Positions 23,830 through 33,974 of a stretch of DNA of 64,000 bases are shown one piece after another. Every line of letters begins with the position of its first letter. Position 1 is the first letter of the stretch. Both the position numbers and the translations under genes were made by a program. This stretch comes from Novosphingobium sp. Chol11 (GTDB taxonomy: Bacteria > Pseudomonadota > Alphaproteobacteria > Sphingomonadales > Sphingomonadaceae): the NCBI GenBank assembly GCA_945906105.1, contig CAMDQO010000012.1:1-64000 (forward strand), in the 5' to 3' direction. The notes beneath the pieces are model-generated. The model did not search any database. It worked only from the letters and a program-made list of their open reading frames with translations, and was not told the DNA's origin.

Positions 23830-24573
23830 GTGAGCGTAGTCCATTCCGCCCCGAAATTCGCCAGCAACCTCGGCGTGCTTGATGCCCTGACAGCGGCGCT
23901 GGGAGCCAATGTGCTCGCCGCCAAGGAAGAGCACGGCGAAATCGTGCTCACCGTCAAGCGCGAGTCCATCGAAGATGTGCTGCGCCTGTTGCGCGATTCC
24001 CACGAATACCAGCAGTTGATGGAGATCGCCGGTGTCGATTATCCTGATCGGGCCGAGCGTTTCGAAGTCGTCTATATGCTGCTGTCACTGACCAAAAACC
24101 ACCGTGTGATGGTGAAGGTGGGTGCGGCGGAGAATACCCCGGTGCCCACCGTCACCACACTGTGGCCGGTGGCTGGCTGGTTAGAGCGCGAAGTGTTTGA
24201 TATGTTCGGGGTGATTTTCTCCGGCAACACCGATCTGCGCCGCATCCTCACCGACTATGGCTTTGAAGGGCATCCTTTCCGCAAGGACTTCCCGCTGACC
24301 GGCTATGTCGAGCTGCGCTATTCGGAAGAAGACAAGCGCGTGGTCTATGAGCCGGTCAAGCTGGCACAGGATCTGCGCCAGTTCGATTTCATGAGCCCTT
24401 GGGAGGGTGCAGAATACGTGCTTCCGGGCGATGAAAAGGCCGCCGCGCCTCCGCCGCCGCCGCCAGCACCTCCGCCACCCGCTCCAGCTCCTGAAGTGAA
24501 GGCAAAGAAGGCTCCGGCCAAGAAAGCCGCTGCCAAAAAAGCCCCCGCCAAGCCTAAGGGAGACAAGAAATGA
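23830..24573 (+). CDS. nuoC: NADH-quinone oxidoreductase subunit C with a basic tail
   Basis: A 247-residue NuoC (30-kDa subunit) starting at a GTG. The core ends near residue 200 and includes [19 protein letters not shown] and [20 protein letters not shown], the family signature. Beyond it lies an unusual tail of about 43 residues: a proline tract ([15 protein letters not shown]) followed by repeated Ala-Lys words ([20 protein letters not shown]), like the C-terminus of histone H1-type proteins. The tail has no known role in complex I. nuoD overlaps the stop by 4 bp. Confidence 0.95.
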   Translation: MSVVHSAPKFASNLGVLDALTAALGANVLAAKEEHGEIVLTVKRESIEDVLRLLRDSHEYQQLMEIAGVDYPDRAERFEVVYMLLSLTKNHRVMVKVGAAENTPVPTVTTLWPVAGWLEREVFDMFGVIFSGNTDLRRILTDYGFEGHPFRKDFPLTGYVELRYSEEDKRVVYEPVKLAQDLRQFDFMSPWEGAEYVLPGDEKAAAPPPPPPAPPPPAPAPEVKAKKAPAKKAAAKKAPAKPKGDKK

Positions 24574-25781
24574 GTCTCCAGCTCGAACAGTCACCGACCA
24601 CTGGTGATGAGGTCATCTCCAACTACACGATCAACTTCGGCCCGCAGCACCCGGCGGCGCATGGCGTGTTGCGCATGGTCATGGAGTTGGACGGCGAGAT
24701 TATCGAACGCATCGATCCGCACGTCGGCCTGCTCCATCGCGGCACCGAAAAGCTGATCGAGCACAAGACTTATCTTCAGGCGCTGCCCTATTTTGACCGG
24801 CTCGATTATTGCAGCCCACTGGCGATGGAGCACTCTTACGTGCTCGCCATCGAAAAGCTGCTCAACATCGAAGTGCCGATCCGCGCGCAATATCTGCGCG
24901 TGCTGTTTGCCGAGCTGACCCGCATCTGCAACCACATGCTCAACCTTGGCTCTCACGTCATGGACGTGGGCGCGATGACGCCGAATCTGTGGCTGTTTGA
25001 AATTCGCGAGGACTGCCTCAATTTCTTCGAGCGCGCAGCCGGTGCGCGGATGCACATGGCCTGGTTCCGCCCCGGCGGCGTGCATCAGGACGTGCCGCTG
25101 AAATTGCTGACTGACATTGCCGACTGGCTCGATACCCGCCTGCCGACGCTGTTTAATGACGCCATGAGCCTGGTGGTTGACAACCGCATCTTCAAGCAGC
25201 GCAATGTCGATATCGCCATAGTCTCCAAGGACGATGCGGTGCGCTGGGGTTTTTCCGGCCCGATGATCCGGGGTTCTGGCATCCCATGGGATATCCGCAA
25301 GAGCCAACCCTACGATGTCTATGCCAAGATGGACTTCGAAATTCCCGTCGGCACACGTGGCGATTGCTATGACCGGTTCATGGTCCGCGTCGAGGAAGTG
25401 CGTCAGTCGGCCAAAATCATGAAACAGTGCCTCGCCGAAATGCCCCTCGGCCCGATTGCCTCGGACGACCGCAAGGTAACACCGCCAAAGCGCGCCGAGA
25501 TGAAGCAGTCGATGGAAGCGCTGATCCACCACTTCAAGCTCTACACCGAAGGTTTCCACGTTCCGGCGGGCGAAGTCTATGTCGCCACCGAAAGCCCCAA
25601 GGGCGAATTCGGCGTCTATCTAGTCGCCGACGGCAGCAACAAACCCTATCGCTGCAAGATCCGCCCGACCGCGTTCAGCCACCTCCAGGCGATGGACTTC
25701 ATGTCCAAGGGTCATATGCTGCCCGATGTCACCGCGATTATCGGCGCGATTGATGTGGTGTTCGGGGAGTGTGACCGGTGA
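24570..25781 (+). CDS. nuoD: NADH-quinone oxidoreductase subunit D
   Basis: The 403-residue 49-kDa-type subunit, related to the large subunit of NiFe hydrogenases, which together with NuoB forms the quinone-binding pocket. Visible: [20 protein letters not shown] at the N-terminus with the quinone-site His, [27 protein letters not shown] and the C-terminal [13 protein letters not shown] [20 protein letters not shown] and DVVFGECDR. The gene has no fused NuoC domain. The following small gene starts on its stop codon (GTGA). Confidence 0.97.
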   Translation: MSLQLEQSPTTGDEVISNYTINFGPQHPAAHGVLRMVMELDGEIIERIDPHVGLLHRGTEKLIEHKTYLQALPYFDRLDYCSPLAMEHSYVLAIEKLLNIEVPIRAQYLRVLFAELTRICNHMLNLGSHVMDVGAMTPNLWLFEIREDCLNFFERAAGARMHMAWFRPGGVHQDVPLKLLTDIADWLDTRLPTLFNDAMSLVVDNRIFKQRNVDIAIVSKDDAVRWGFSGPMIRGSGIPWDIRKSQPYDVYAKMDFEIPVGTRGDCYDRFMVRVEEVRQSAKIMKQCLAEMPLGPIASDDRKVTPPKRAEMKQSMEALIHHFKLYTEGFHVPAGEVYVATESPKGEFGVYLVADGSNKPYRCKIRPTAFSHLQAMDFMSKGHMLPDVTAIIGAIDVVFGECDR

Positions 25782-26122
25782 GGTATTTGTGGGCTCTCCC
25801 TGTGGCTATACTTTTGCTGACTGCGGCAGTGCCCGCAGATGGCAATGCGGTGCGGCTCGTTTTGGCCAAGATAATTGTTGGGGAAGCACTTCCGCAGTCG
25901 ATTTTGGACAGGCAGGTAAAGCATCCGGAATTTCCCGATTTGGATCAGGCGATCGCAAAGGCGAAGGGATGTAAGGTGTCGGAATTGGAACCACTCCAAA
26001 ACGGGAGCTATGGGGTCCAGTGGAAATGCAAGGGTTTGAAGGCCAAAGATCAGCCCAGTGCGATGATTGTCTATGCGAAGGGTGGCCAAGTGACCCGCAT
26101 AACAACAGCTTTCGTGAATTGA
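25778..26122 (+). CDS. Small secreted protein of unknown function inside the nuo operon
   Basis: A 114-residue protein with a signal peptide ([14 protein letters not shown], cleavage near ADG) and two cysteines ([22 protein letters not shown]) that could form a disulfide in the periplasm. I do not recognise a family. The GTG start overlaps the nuoD stop (GTGA), so it is translated as part of the operon. Its codons differ from the neighbours: AGG, ATA, CTT, TTG and GGA are frequent and GC content is visibly lower, suggesting later insertion. Not a known complex I subunit. Confidence 0.6.
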   Translation: MRYLWALPVAILLLTAAVPADGNAVRLVLAKIIVGEALPQSILDRQVKHPEFPDLDQAIAKAKGCKVSELEPLQNGSYGVQWKCKGLKAKDQPSAMIVYAKGGQVTRITTAFVN

Positions 26123-26126
26123 TGCT

Positions 26127-26459
26127 ATGAGCAACCTCGAAAAAGCCAAGGCCATGATCGCGCATTACAACGCGCAGGATGCCGACGCCTATGTTGCGCT
26201 GATGACCGACGATGCCTGCGAAGCCAGCTATCGCGGCGCTGTCGTGCGCGAGGGCAAGGAAGGCACGCGGGCAGGGCTGAAAGCCATGTTTGCGGAATTC
26301 CCCGAAAACCGCGCCGAAATCATCACCGGCTACACATTGGGCGAATATGCCGTGCTGCATGAACGGGTGTTCCGCTCGTCCACCGCCGAGCCCTTTGAAG
26401 TCATGTCCGTCTATACGTTCGAGGGCGACAAATGCTCTCGCGTGGAGTTCATTCGCTAA
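26127..26459 (+). CDS. SnoaL/NTF2-like protein inside the nuo operon
   Basis: A 110-residue cytosolic protein with the NTF2-like (SnoaL) fold: N-terminal helix LEKAKAMIAHYNAQDADAYV, the strand LMTDDACEASYRG, GTRAGLKAMFAEFPENRAEI and the closing strands LHERVFRS and EVMSVYTFEGDKCSRVEFI. Members include steroid isomerase relatives and many uncharacterised small enzymes. It starts 4 bp after the preceding small gene and its TAA overlaps the nuoE ATG (TAATG). Role within the nuo operon unknown. Confidence 0.78.
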   Translation: MSNLEKAKAMIAHYNAQDADAYVALMTDDACEASYRGAVVREGKEGTRAGLKAMFAEFPENRAEIITGYTLGEYAVLHERVFRSSTAEPFEVMSVYTFEGDKCSRVEFIR

Positions 26460-27127
26460 TGGCTGATCGTCATCTCGAACCCGTCACCGCTGATCTGCGC
26501 GCGCGCTGGGGGGCTTTTGCCTGGACCAAGGAAAACGCCGCGCAGGCCAAGGTGGTCATCGCGCGCTATCCCGCTGGCCGCCAGCGTAGCGCCGTGATGC
26601 CGCTTCTCGATCTCGCCCAGCGGCAGGTTGGTGCGGAGACCGATACGCAGGGCTGGCTGCCGATCCCGGTGATGGAATTCATCGCCCGCGAGCTTGATAT
26701 GCCGGTGATCCGCGTGGTCGAGGTTGCCAGCTTCTACATGATGTATAACCTTGTTCCGGTTGGCAAATTCCACGTGCAGGTCTGCGGCACAACGCCCTGT
26801 ATGCTGCGCGGATCGGACGATATCATGGCCGCCTGCAAAGCGCGCGGCATGGAGATCGGCCATGTCAGTGGTGACGGGTTGTGGACGCTCAACGAAGTCG
26901 AATGCATGGGCAACTGCGCCTCGGCCCCGATGGTGCAGATCAACGATGATAATTTTGAGGATCTGACGGCAGACCGGCTGGGCGCGGTGCTTGATGCGCT
27001 GGCAGCGGGCAAGGCGCCCAAGGCGGGCACACAGGAACCAGGCCGTCACACGGTTGAACCACTCGGCGGGCCGACAACGCTCAAGCAGATGGTCAAGGCC
27101 AACCACGATTACCGGGGGGATTGGTGA
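26459..27127 (+). CDS. nuoE: NADH-quinone oxidoreductase subunit E
   Basis: The 222-residue 24-kDa-type subunit with a thioredoxin-like fold binding the off-pathway [2Fe-2S] cluster N1a. Ligands are the Cys pair in VQVCGTTPCMLRG and the pair in VECMGNCASAP. The N-terminal helical part includes LPIPVMEFIARELDMP. Start MADRHLEPVT at 26459 overlaps the previous stop. The gene ends immediately before a palindromic repeat element that separates it from nuoF. Confidence 0.96.
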   Translation: MADRHLEPVTADLRARWGAFAWTKENAAQAKVVIARYPAGRQRSAVMPLLDLAQRQVGAETDTQGWLPIPVMEFIARELDMPVIRVVEVASFYMMYNLVPVGKFHVQVCGTTPCMLRGSDDIMAACKARGMEIGHVSGDGLWTLNEVECMGNCASAPMVQINDDNFEDLTADRLGAVLDALAAGKAPKAGTQEPGRHTVEPLGGPTTLKQMVKANHDYRGDW

Positions 27128-27139
27128 TGACCATTTTCT

Positions 27140-27330
27140 CGCGCGGAGGCGCGGAGACGCGGAGGAAGCAAGATGTTTGTTCACGCAAAGGCGCAAAGGC
27201 GCAAAGGCGTCTCACTTGCGGCGAAGCCGTCCTGTCATTCTTCCGTTGGTCTGAATTGCTGGGCTGCGATAATTTGAATGGCCTGCGGCCAGCACGGCCT
27301 CTTCGCGCCTTTGCGCCTTTGCGTGAACCA
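27140..27330. repeat. Palindromic intergenic repeat, family B, copy 1 (nuoE-nuoF gap)
   Basis: The main body runs 27179-27330: the arm GTTCACGCAAAGGCGCAAAG (extended by one more GCGCAAAG unit) is complementary to the arm ending CGCCTTTGCGTGAAC at 27328. Between them are GGCGAAGCC and TGGCCTGCGGCC, both also present in the copy at 57685-57834. A further GC-rich minirepeat (GCGCGGAGGCGCGGAGACG) precedes it at 27140-27167. The nuoF ribosome-binding site starts 2-3 bases after the element. Confidence 0.88.
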
Positions 27331-27344
27331 ATCGGAGGCGCAGC

Positions 27345-28631
27345 ATGAGCCTCCACGACAAAGACCGCATCTTCACCAACCTCTACGGCTATCAGCCGTG
27401 GAACCTGAAGGCCGCCCAAAAACGCGGGGACTGGGACAATACCAAGGCTCTGCTCGCGCGTGGCCGTGATGCCATTGTCGAGGAAATCAAGGCATCGGGC
27501 CTGCGCGGTCGCGGCGGTGCGGGTTTCCCGACCGGGCTGAAGTGGTCGTTCATACCCAAGGAGCCGAACCCGGAGCGCCCCAGCTTCCTCGTCATCAATG
27601 CTGATGAGTCCGAACCCGGCTCTTGCAAGGACCGTGAGATCATCCGCCATGATCCGCACAAGCTGATCGAAGGCGCGCTGGTGGCGGGCTTCGCCATGGG
27701 TGCGCGCGCCGCCTATATCTACATTCGCGGCGAATATATCCGCGAGGCCGAGACGCTGTTTTCCGCCGTGCAGGAAGCATACGTCGCCGGACTGATCGGC
27801 AAGAACGCCTGCAAGAGCGGCTACGATTTTGACGTTTTCGTCCACCGCGGCGCGGGCGCCTATATCTGCGGCGAAGAAACCGCGATGATCGAAAGCCTTG
27901 AGGGCAAAAAGGGTCAGCCGCGCCTGAAACCACCGTTCCCGGCCGGTGCAGGCCTCTATGGCTGCCCGACCACCGTGAACAACGTGGAATCCATCGCCGT
28001 TGCCCCCACGATCCTGCGGCGCGGTGCGGGCTGGTTTTCCAGCTTTGGCCGCGATGGCAACAAGGGCACCAAGCTGTTCCAGATTTCTGGCCACGTGGAC
28101 AAGCCCTGCGTCGTCGAAGAGGAAATGAGCATCCCCTTCCACGAGCTGATCGAAAAGCACTGCGGTGGCATTCGCGGCGGGCGCGACAACTTGCTGGCGG
28201 TGATCCCCGGCGGTTCCTCGGTCCCGCTGGTTCCGGCCGATCAGATCTGGGACGCGCCGATGGATTTTGATGGGCTGAAGGCGGTCGGCTCAGGCCTTGG
28301 CACCGCCGCCGTCATCGTCATGGACAAAAGCACCGACATCGTCCGCGCCATCGCCCGGCTTTCGTACTTCTACAAACACGAGTCCTGCGGCCAATGCACC
28401 CCCTGCCGCGAAGGCACTGGCTGGATGTGGCGCGTGATGGAACGCCTGCGCACCGGTGATGCTGACGTCAGCGAAATCGATATGCTGCAACAAGTGACCA
28501 AGCAGGTCGAAGGGCATACGATCTGCGCGCTGGGTGATGCGGCGGCATGGCCGATCCAGGGCCTGATCAAGCATTTCCGCCCCGAAATCGAGCGCCGGAT
28601 CGCGGAGAACGTGCGGGAGGCTGCCGAATGA
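27345..28631 (+). CDS. nuoF: NADH-quinone oxidoreductase subunit F
   Basis: The 428-residue 51-kDa-type subunit, which binds NADH and FMN and the [4Fe-4S] cluster N3. Seen are [15 protein letters not shown] (nucleotide loop), [15 protein letters not shown] (FMN region), [19 protein letters not shown] and the cluster ligands in [12 protein letters not shown] plus the distal Cys in HTICALGD. The ATG has GGAGG 7 bases upstream, just outside the repeat element. A secreted protein gene overlaps its stop. Confidence 0.97.
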   Translation: MSLHDKDRIFTNLYGYQPWNLKAAQKRGDWDNTKALLARGRDAIVEEIKASGLRGRGGAGFPTGLKWSFIPKEPNPERPSFLVINADESEPGSCKDREIIRHDPHKLIEGALVAGFAMGARAAYIYIRGEYIREAETLFSAVQEAYVAGLIGKNACKSGYDFDVFVHRGAGAYICGEETAMIESLEGKKGQPRLKPPFPAGAGLYGCPTTVNNVESIAVAPTILRRGAGWFSSFGRDGNKGTKLFQISGHVDKPCVVEEEMSIPFHELIEKHCGGIRGGRDNLLAVIPGGSSVPLVPADQIWDAPMDFDGLKAVGSGLGTAAVIVMDKSTDIVRAIARLSYFYKHESCGQCTPCREGTGWMWRVMERLRTGDADVSEIDMLQQVTKQVEGHTICALGDAAAWPIQGLIKHFRPEIERRIAENVREAAE

Positions 28632-29356
28632 AGCTGCTCCGCGCCCTGCTACCTGCCGCCATCGCGCTGACAGCCGCCGCGCCCGTCAGCGCCGATGCGC
28701 CGACGCCGCAGCAGATCCGCAAATTCCTTGCCGATTATGGCAAGTGCATCACCAAGCGAGAGCCTGAACTGGCGCGCAAGGCGGTGCTGACGGGTGCTGA
28801 TTTCAGCATCAAGTCCGACGAAGGCAAGCGCCTGCTTCAGCGTGAATGCGTCGATTTAGAGGAACTGCGTAACACCTCGAGTGGCTTTCGCGGCAAGCTG
28901 CGGATGGGTGAAGACGATTATCGCGGAACTATCGCCGATGCGCTGATCGCACGCGACGCGGCACAGCTGGCGGCCAGCGATTTCAGCGCCGTTCCCGCGC
29001 TGACCTATGAAGAGCCTCGCCCGCTCAAGATGAACTTTTCCGATGGCAAGCCGATCCCGGAAGAGCGGCTTGCCCGTCAACGCGTGGCGATTGAACGCAA
29101 GCTGGTGGCCAATCGTCTTGGCAAGCTGGGAGAATGCGTCGTGCGGACCGCTGCCGCACCCTCGCGCGCTGTGCTGGCCACGCCGATTGATAGCTCTGCT
29201 GAACTGCAGGCGCTGCAGGGCGTCACCCCGGCGCTGCAACAGTGCCTGCCCGTTGGCGAAACCGCCGCATTTGATCGCATGTCGCTGCGCGGCACGCTGG
29301 CCGTGGCCTATTACCGGCTCGCCAGTGCCGCTCAGACCTCTGGAGCTGTGAAGTAA
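28628..29356 (+). CDS. Secreted internally duplicated cysteine protein, unknown function
   Basis: A 242-residue protein with a signal peptide ([16 protein letters not shown], cleavage after SADA). The mature part contains two copies of one unit: GKC(40)[14 protein letters not shown] with Cys74 and YRGTIADAL near 98-106, and GEC(170)[13 protein letters not shown] with Cys206 and [10 protein letters not shown] near 220-229. Each unit has a Cys pair 34-36 residues apart, suggesting one disulfide per unit. No enzymatic motif is visible. ATGA overlap with nuoF and TAATG overlap with nuoG show it is translated with the operon. It looks like a member of a sphingomonad-restricted secreted family, which I cannot name. 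Confidence 0.7.
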   Translation: MKLLRALLPAAIALTAAAPVSADAPTPQQIRKFLADYGKCITKREPELARKAVLTGADFSIKSDEGKRLLQRECVDLEELRNTSSGFRGKLRMGEDDYRGTIADALIARDAAQLAASDFSAVPALTYEEPRPLKMNFSDGKPIPEERLARQRVAIERKLVANRLGKLGECVVRTAAAPSRAVLATPIDSSAELQALQGVTPALQQCLPVGETAAFDRMSLRGTLAVAYYRLASAAQTSGAVK

Positions 29357-31362
29357 TGCCTAAAGTCACCGTCGACGGCATCGAACTCGAAGTTCCCGCA
29401 GGCGCAACCGTGCTGCAGGCTTGCGAGCTTGCGGGCAAGGAAATCCCGCGCTTTTGCTACCACGAGCGGCTGTCCATCGCGGGCAATTGCCGCATGTGTC
29501 TGGTCGAGGTGGCTCCCGGCCCGCCCAAGCCGCAGGCGTCGTGCGCGCTGCCTGCTGCGGAAGGCCAGATCATCAAAACCGACTCGCCGATGGTCAAGCA
29601 GGCCCGCGAAGGGGTGATGGAATTTCTGCTGATCAACCACCCGCTTGATTGCCCGATTTGCGATCAGGGCGGCGAGTGCGATTTGCAGGATCAGTCGGTC
29701 GCCTATGGCCGCGGCACCAGCCGCACCCATGAACACAAGCGCGCGGTGACCGAAAAATACATGGGGCCGCTGATCAAGACGGCGATGACCCGCTGCATCC
29801 ACTGCACCCGCTGTGTCCGCTTCTCCGAAGAGATCGCCGGCGTGGACGAGATCGGCGCGCTTTATCGCGGCGAGGCGATGCAAATCACCACCTATCTGGA
29901 ACGTGCGGCAAGCCACGAGATGTCGGCCAATGTGATTGACCTCTGCCCGGTCGGCGCGCTGACCTCACGCCCCTATGCCTTCGAGGCGCGGCCGTGGGAG
30001 CTGAAGAAGACGCTGTCCATCGATGTGTCCGATGCTTGCGGGGCGAATATCCGGTTGGATGCGCGCGGCCGCGAAGTGTTGCGAATTCTGCCGCGCATCA
30101 ATGATGACGTGAACGAAGAGTGGATTTCCGACAAGGCCCGCTTTCAGGTCGATGGCCTCACCCGCCGCCGCCTTGACAAGCCGTGGCTGCGCAAAAACGG
30201 CAAGCTGGTCGCCGCGACTTGGGACGAGGCTTTCGCCGCGATTGCCAAGGTGAAGCCGGGCAAGAGTATTGCTGCGGTGGCTGGTGACATGGTCGATTGC
30301 GAGACGATGTTTGCCGCCAAGGCGCTGCTGGGGGCGCTGGGCTCTGATTTGCTCGAAGGCCGCCAGACCGGGTTGGATTACGATTGCTCGAACCTCGCGG
30401 CGGTCTCCTTCAATTCGACCTTCTCCGGCATCGAGACGGCGGACGCGGTGCTGATCGTCGGCAGCCACATTCGCTGGGAAGCACCGCTGGTGATGCCGCG
30501 CCTGCGCAAGGCAGTGAAGCGCGGGGCCAAGCTGTTCGTGGTTGGGCCTGAGTGGGAAACCACCGTGCCAACCATGTTCCTCGGGGCCGATTTGTCGGTG
30601 CTGGACAAGCTGCCCAAGGATGTGTCCGATGCCTTGTCGTCTGCGGAGCGTCCTGCGGTCATTCTGGGTGGGGCAGGTCTTGCCAAGGGTGCGCTGGGTG
30701 CCGTTGTGGCACTTTCTGCAAAGTTCAAACTGGTGCGTGACGATTGGAACGGCTTCAACGTCTTGCACATGGCAGCGAGCCGCATGGGCGGGCTGATGCT
30801 GGGCTATGCGCAGCAGGGCGGCGTGGCCGATCTGATCGCCGCCAAGCCCAAGTTGCTGCTCTCGCTCGGCGCAGACGAAGTGGATTACGCCAAGTTTGCA
30901 GACTCGATCATCGTCTATGTCGGCCACCACGGTGACAAGGGCGCGCACGCCGCCGATGTGATCCTTCCCGCCGCTGCTTTCACCGAGAAGGCGGGCACCT
31001 ATGTGAACACCGAAGGCCGTGTTCAATTCGCCGACAAGGCCACCTTTGCCCCCGGCGATGCGCGCGAGGATTGGACGATCCTGCGGGCGCTCGCCGATGC
31101 GCTGGGCGTTTCGGTCGGGTTTGACAGCTTCGATGCCCTGCGCAGCGCGATGATCAAGGCGGTCCCGGCGCTTGGGGTTGAAGGACTGGCGAATTATGGC
31201 GCGCTGCCCAAGGCCGGAAAATCTAAAGCCAGCGGCACAATAGAGGGCTATCCCATCAAGGACTTCTACCTCACCAACCCCATCGCCCGGGCGAGCGAGA
31301 CGATGCAGCGCTGCTCGGCAGAATTGCTGCACGGTGAAAGCTTTGCGGAGGCGGCGGAATGA
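29356..31362 (+). CDS. nuoG: NADH-quinone oxidoreductase subunit G
   Basis: A 668-residue 75-kDa-type subunit. The N-terminal ferredoxin domain binds N1b ([19 protein letters not shown] and the Cys in SCALPA); the next segment binds N5 with [28 protein letters not shown] and DLCPVGAL bind N4. The C-terminal molybdopterin-oxidoreductase-like domain (from about 225) has lost cofactor function, as in all complex I. It wires electrons from NuoF/E to NuoI. Its start overlaps the stop of the secreted protein gene and nuoH overlaps its end by 4 bp. Confidence 0.96.
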   Translation: MPKVTVDGIELEVPAGATVLQACELAGKEIPRFCYHERLSIAGNCRMCLVEVAPGPPKPQASCALPAAEGQIIKTDSPMVKQAREGVMEFLLINHPLDCPICDQGGECDLQDQSVAYGRGTSRTHEHKRAVTEKYMGPLIKTAMTRCIHCTRCVRFSEEIAGVDEIGALYRGEAMQITTYLERAASHEMSANVIDLCPVGALTSRPYAFEARPWELKKTLSIDVSDACGANIRLDARGREVLRILPRINDDVNEEWISDKARFQVDGLTRRRLDKPWLRKNGKLVAATWDEAFAAIAKVKPGKSIAAVAGDMVDCETMFAAKALLGALGSDLLEGRQTGLDYDCSNLAAVSFNSTFSGIETADAVLIVGSHIRWEAPLVMPRLRKAVKRGAKLFVVGPEWETTVPTMFLGADLSVLDKLPKDVSDALSSAERPAVILGGAGLAKGALGAVVALSAKFKLVRDDWNGFNVLHMAASRMGGLMLGYAQQGGVADLIAAKPKLLLSLGADEVDYAKFADSIIVYVGHHGDKGAHAADVILPAAAFTEKAGTYVNTEGRVQFADKATFAPGDAREDWTILRALADALGVSVGFDSFDALRSAMIKAVPALGVEGLANYGALPKAGKSKASGTIEGYPIKDFYLTNPIARASETMQRCSAELLHGESFAEAAE

Positions 31363-32402
31363 CTGCGTTTTTCCAAACCCTCGGCATGTCCTACGAATGG
31401 GCATGGGCCATCGCGACGATCAGCGGCATCCTGCTGATCGCGCTGCCGCTGATGCTGGGCGTGGCGATGATCATCTATGCTGACCGCAAGATCTGGGCGG
31501 CGATGGCGCTGCGGCGCGGGCCGAATGTGGTCGGGCCGTGGGGTCTGCTCCAGTCGTTTGCCGATGGGCTCAAGGTATTCCTGCAGGAAACCATAATCCC
31601 CTCTGCGGCGAACAAGGGCCTGTTCCTGATCGCGCCGATCCTCACTTTCACCGTCGCGCTGCTGGCCTGGGCGGTGATTCCGTTCAATTCGGGGGCGATG
31701 CTGGCCGATATCAATGTCGGGCTGCTCTATGTGCTGGCGATCTCATCGCTGGGGGTTTACGGCGTGGTGATTGCGGGCTGGGCCTCGAATTCGAAGTATC
31801 CGTTTTTCTCGGCGATGCGGGCTGCGGCGCAGATGATTTCCTATGAAGTCTCGATCGGCTTCATTCTGATCTGCGTGGTGCTCTGGGCGGATAGCTTCAA
31901 CCTAAAGGCCATCGTCGAGGCGCAGAAAAGCCACGTCTGGTTGATCAACGGCTTCGTCGCCAATCCGCTGCTGTTCCCGCTGTGGGTGATGTTCCTGATT
32001 TCCAGTCTGGCCGAAACCGCCCGCGCACCGTTCGATCTGACCGAGGCGGAAAGCGAACTGGTCGCCGGGTATCAGACCGAATATTCCTCGATGAGCTTCG
32101 CGCTCTACTGGCTGGGCGAATATGCCAACGTGCTGCTGATGTGCGCGCTCAACGCCACGCTGTTCTGGGGCGGCTACCTGCCGCCGCTCGACATTCCGGT
32201 GCTGTACCTGATCCCCGGCTGGATCTGGCTGCTGGGCAAGATCCTGTTCTTCTTCTTCATCTTCTCGTGGGTGAAAGCGACCGTGCCGCGTTACCGCTAT
32301 GACCAGCTGATGCGGCTGGGCTGGAAGGTGTTTTTGCCAATGAGCCTGCTGTTTGTGGTGCTGGTAAGCGGATATCTTATGCTGACGAGGTATGGCGCAT
32401 GA
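31359..32402 (+). CDS. nuoH: NADH-quinone oxidoreductase subunit H
   Basis: A 347-residue membrane subunit with about 8 helices that forms the quinone chamber entrance and the first proton path. Conserved signatures are [20 protein letters not shown] and the acidic loop [21 protein letters not shown], followed by [18 protein letters not shown]. Joined by ATGA overlaps to nuoG and nuoI. Confidence 0.97.
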   Translation: MTAFFQTLGMSYEWAWAIATISGILLIALPLMLGVAMIIYADRKIWAAMALRRGPNVVGPWGLLQSFADGLKVFLQETIIPSAANKGLFLIAPILTFTVALLAWAVIPFNSGAMLADINVGLLYVLAISSLGVYGVVIAGWASNSKYPFFSAMRAAAQMISYEVSIGFILICVVLWADSFNLKAIVEAQKSHVWLINGFVANPLLFPLWVMFLISSLAETARAPFDLTEAESELVAGYQTEYSSMSFALYWLGEYANVLLMCALNATLFWGGYLPPLDIPVLYLIPGWIWLLGKILFFFFIFSWVKATVPRYRYDQLMRLGWKVFLPMSLLFVVLVSGYLMLTRYGA

Positions 32403-32884
32403 CCCTCTCCCACCTCATCAAATCGTTCACCTTGTGGGAGTTCGTCAAGGCGCACTGGCTGACCTTGAAGTATTTCTTCAAGCCCAAGGCGACGATCAAC
32501 TATCCGTTCGAGAAGAACCCGCTGTCCCCGCGTTTTCGCGGGGAACACGCGCTGCGCCGTTATCCCAATGGTGAGGAACGCTGCATTGCCTGCAAGCTGT
32601 GCGAGGCGGTCTGCCCGGCGCAGGCGATCACCATCGAGGCGGAACCGCGCGAAGACGGCAGCCGCCGCACCACGCGCTATGACATCGATATGACCAAGTG
32701 CATCTATTGCGGCTTCTGCCAGGAGGCCTGCCCGGTCGATGCCGTGGTCGAGGGGCCAAACTTCGAATATGCGACCGAAACGCGCGAAGAACTGCTTTAT
32801 GACAAGACCAAGCTGCTGGCGAACGGGGACAAGTGGGAGCGGGTGATTGCCGCGAACCTTGAAGCCGATGCGCCGTATCGTTAG
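32399..32884 (+). CDS. nuoI: NADH-quinone oxidoreductase subunit I
   Basis: A 161-residue 23-kDa-type ferredoxin subunit with two [4Fe-4S] clusters (N6a, N6b) that pass electrons to NuoB. The cluster motifs are [16 protein letters not shown] and [16 protein letters not shown]. The N-terminal amphipathic segment including [20 protein letters not shown] contacts the membrane. A 165-bp gap filled by a palindromic repeat separates it from nuoJ, the second break in an otherwise overlapped operon. Confidence 0.97.
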   Translation: MTLSHLIKSFTLWEFVKAHWLTLKYFFKPKATINYPFEKNPLSPRFRGEHALRRYPNGEERCIACKLCEAVCPAQAITIEAEPREDGSRRTTRYDIDMTKCIYCGFCQEACPVDAVVEGPNFEYATETREELLYDKTKLLANGDKWERVIAANLEADAPYR

Positions 32885-32924
32885 GGGCGCGGGGATGATG
32901 GAAAGCTCCACAACGCATTCGAAT

Positions 32925-33044
32925 TCCTCCCCTGCAAGGGGAGGTGGCGCGCGTAGCGTGACGGAGGGGTATCGCCCTCTCGATAGGGCGTCACCCCTCC
33001 ACCACAGCTTCGCTGCGGTCCCCATCCCCTTGAAGGGGAGGATC
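32925..33044. repeat. Palindromic intergenic repeat, family A, copy 2 (nuoI-nuoJ gap)
   Basis: A 120-bp element from TCCTCCCC to GGGGAGGAT with nested palindromes (CCCCTGCAAGGGG at the left end, CCCCTTGAAGGGG at the right end, CGCCCTCTCGATAGGGCG in the centre). Ends, length and the words GGAGGGGTATC and GTCACCCCTCC match the copy at 13584-13702, while inner arms differ, as expected of compensating changes in a folded element. It ends 5 bp before the nuoJ ATG and could provide its ribosome-binding region (GGGGA). Confidence 0.87.
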
Positions 33045-33049
33045 GGGGA

Positions 33050-33667
33050 ATGATCCACACACTCGCCTTTTACCTGTTCGCCACGCTGGTCATCGCTTCG
33101 GGCACTTTCACGATCCTGTCGCGCAATCCGGTGCATTCGGTGCTGTGGCTGATCATGGCCTTCTTCAACGCCGCTGGCCTGATGGTGCTTCTGGGCGCTG
33201 AATTCATCGCGATGCTGCTGGTCATCGTCTATGTCGGCGCGGTCGCGGTGCTGTTCCTGTTCGTGGTGATGATGCTCGACATCGATTTCGCCGAACTGCG
33301 GGCAGGCTTTATCAAGAACTTCCCGCTGGGGATGTTGCTGGCGGTGGTTTTGCTGGTCGAACTGGTGGTCGGCGTTGGCGTTTACCGCGCGGGCGCTTTG
33401 CAACTGGGCGTGGCGGACGGCGCGGCGGCTTCACCGATGGGGCTGTCCAACACCGAAGCCATCGGCGCGCTGCTTTACAGCCGCTATCTGTTCCTGTTCG
33501 AGGCGGCTGGCATCATCCTGCTGGTGGCGATGATCGGCGCGATTGTGCTTACGCACCGGACCCGCAAGGATGTGCGCGGCCAGAACATATCGCACCAGAA
33601 CCAGCGCCGCCCTGAAGAGGCGACCCGCAATGTGAAGCCGGAAGTCGGCAAGGGGGTTCAGCTGTGA
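33050..33667 (+). CDS. nuoJ: NADH-quinone oxidoreductase subunit J
   Basis: A 205-residue five-helix membrane subunit. The N-terminal [20 protein letters not shown] and the helix [27 protein letters not shown] with its pi-bulge region are typical. The C-terminal cytosolic tail ([14 protein letters not shown] onwards) is about 35 residues. It contributes to the link between the E-channel and the antiporter-like subunits. nuoK starts on its stop codon (GTGA). Confidence 0.95.
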   Translation: MIHTLAFYLFATLVIASGTFTILSRNPVHSVLWLIMAFFNAAGLMVLLGAEFIAMLLVIVYVGAVAVLFLFVVMMLDIDFAELRAGFIKNFPLGMLLAVVLLVELVVGVGVYRAGALQLGVADGAAASPMGLSNTEAIGALLYSRYLFLFEAAGIILLVAMIGAIVLTHRTRKDVRGQNISHQNQRRPEEATRNVKPEVGKGVQL

Positions 33668-33969
33668 TCGGCATCGAACATTATATCGGGGTCAGTTCGA
33701 TCCTGTTCGTGCTGGGCGTGCTCGGCATCTTTCTCAACCGGAAGAACGTCATCGTTATCCTGATGGCGATTGAGTTGATCCTGCTGGCGGTGAACATCAA
33801 TCTCGTCGCTTTCAGCGCCTTTCTGCATGATCTGACCGGGCAGATTTTCGCCATGTTCGTGCTGACTGTTGCTGCCGGTGAGGCCGCTGTGGGTTTGGCG
33901 ATTCTGGTGATCTACTTCCGCCGCCGCGGCACCATTGCGGTTGACGATGTCAACCGGATGAAGGGGTAA
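33664..33969 (+). CDS. nuoK: NADH-quinone oxidoreductase subunit K
   Basis: A 101-residue three-helix membrane subunit, related to MrpC. It contains the conserved Glu residues in helices 2 and 3 ([23 protein letters not shown] sequence and [14 protein letters not shown]) that take part in proton movement. The GTG start overlaps the nuoJ stop. Confidence 0.96.
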   Translation: MIGIEHYIGVSSILFVLGVLGIFLNRKNVIVILMAIELILLAVNINLVAFSAFLHDLTGQIFAMFVLTVAAGEAAVGLAILVIYFRRRGTIAVDDVNRMKG

Positions 33970-33974
33970 TTTTC

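Noticed and set aside
24591..25559. A 322-codon frame antisense to nuoD
   Set aside because: nuoD is unmistakable on the plus strand; the antisense product has no recognisable domain.
27121..27348. Open frames such as VMTIFSRGGAETRRK between nuoE and nuoF
   Set aside because: They are translations of the palindromic repeat element, with the basic, repetitive composition expected of such repeats.
29965..31404. A 479-codon frame antisense to nuoG
   Set aside because: It runs opposite a fully recognisable NuoG and shows no family motif; open antisense frames are common in GC-rich genes.
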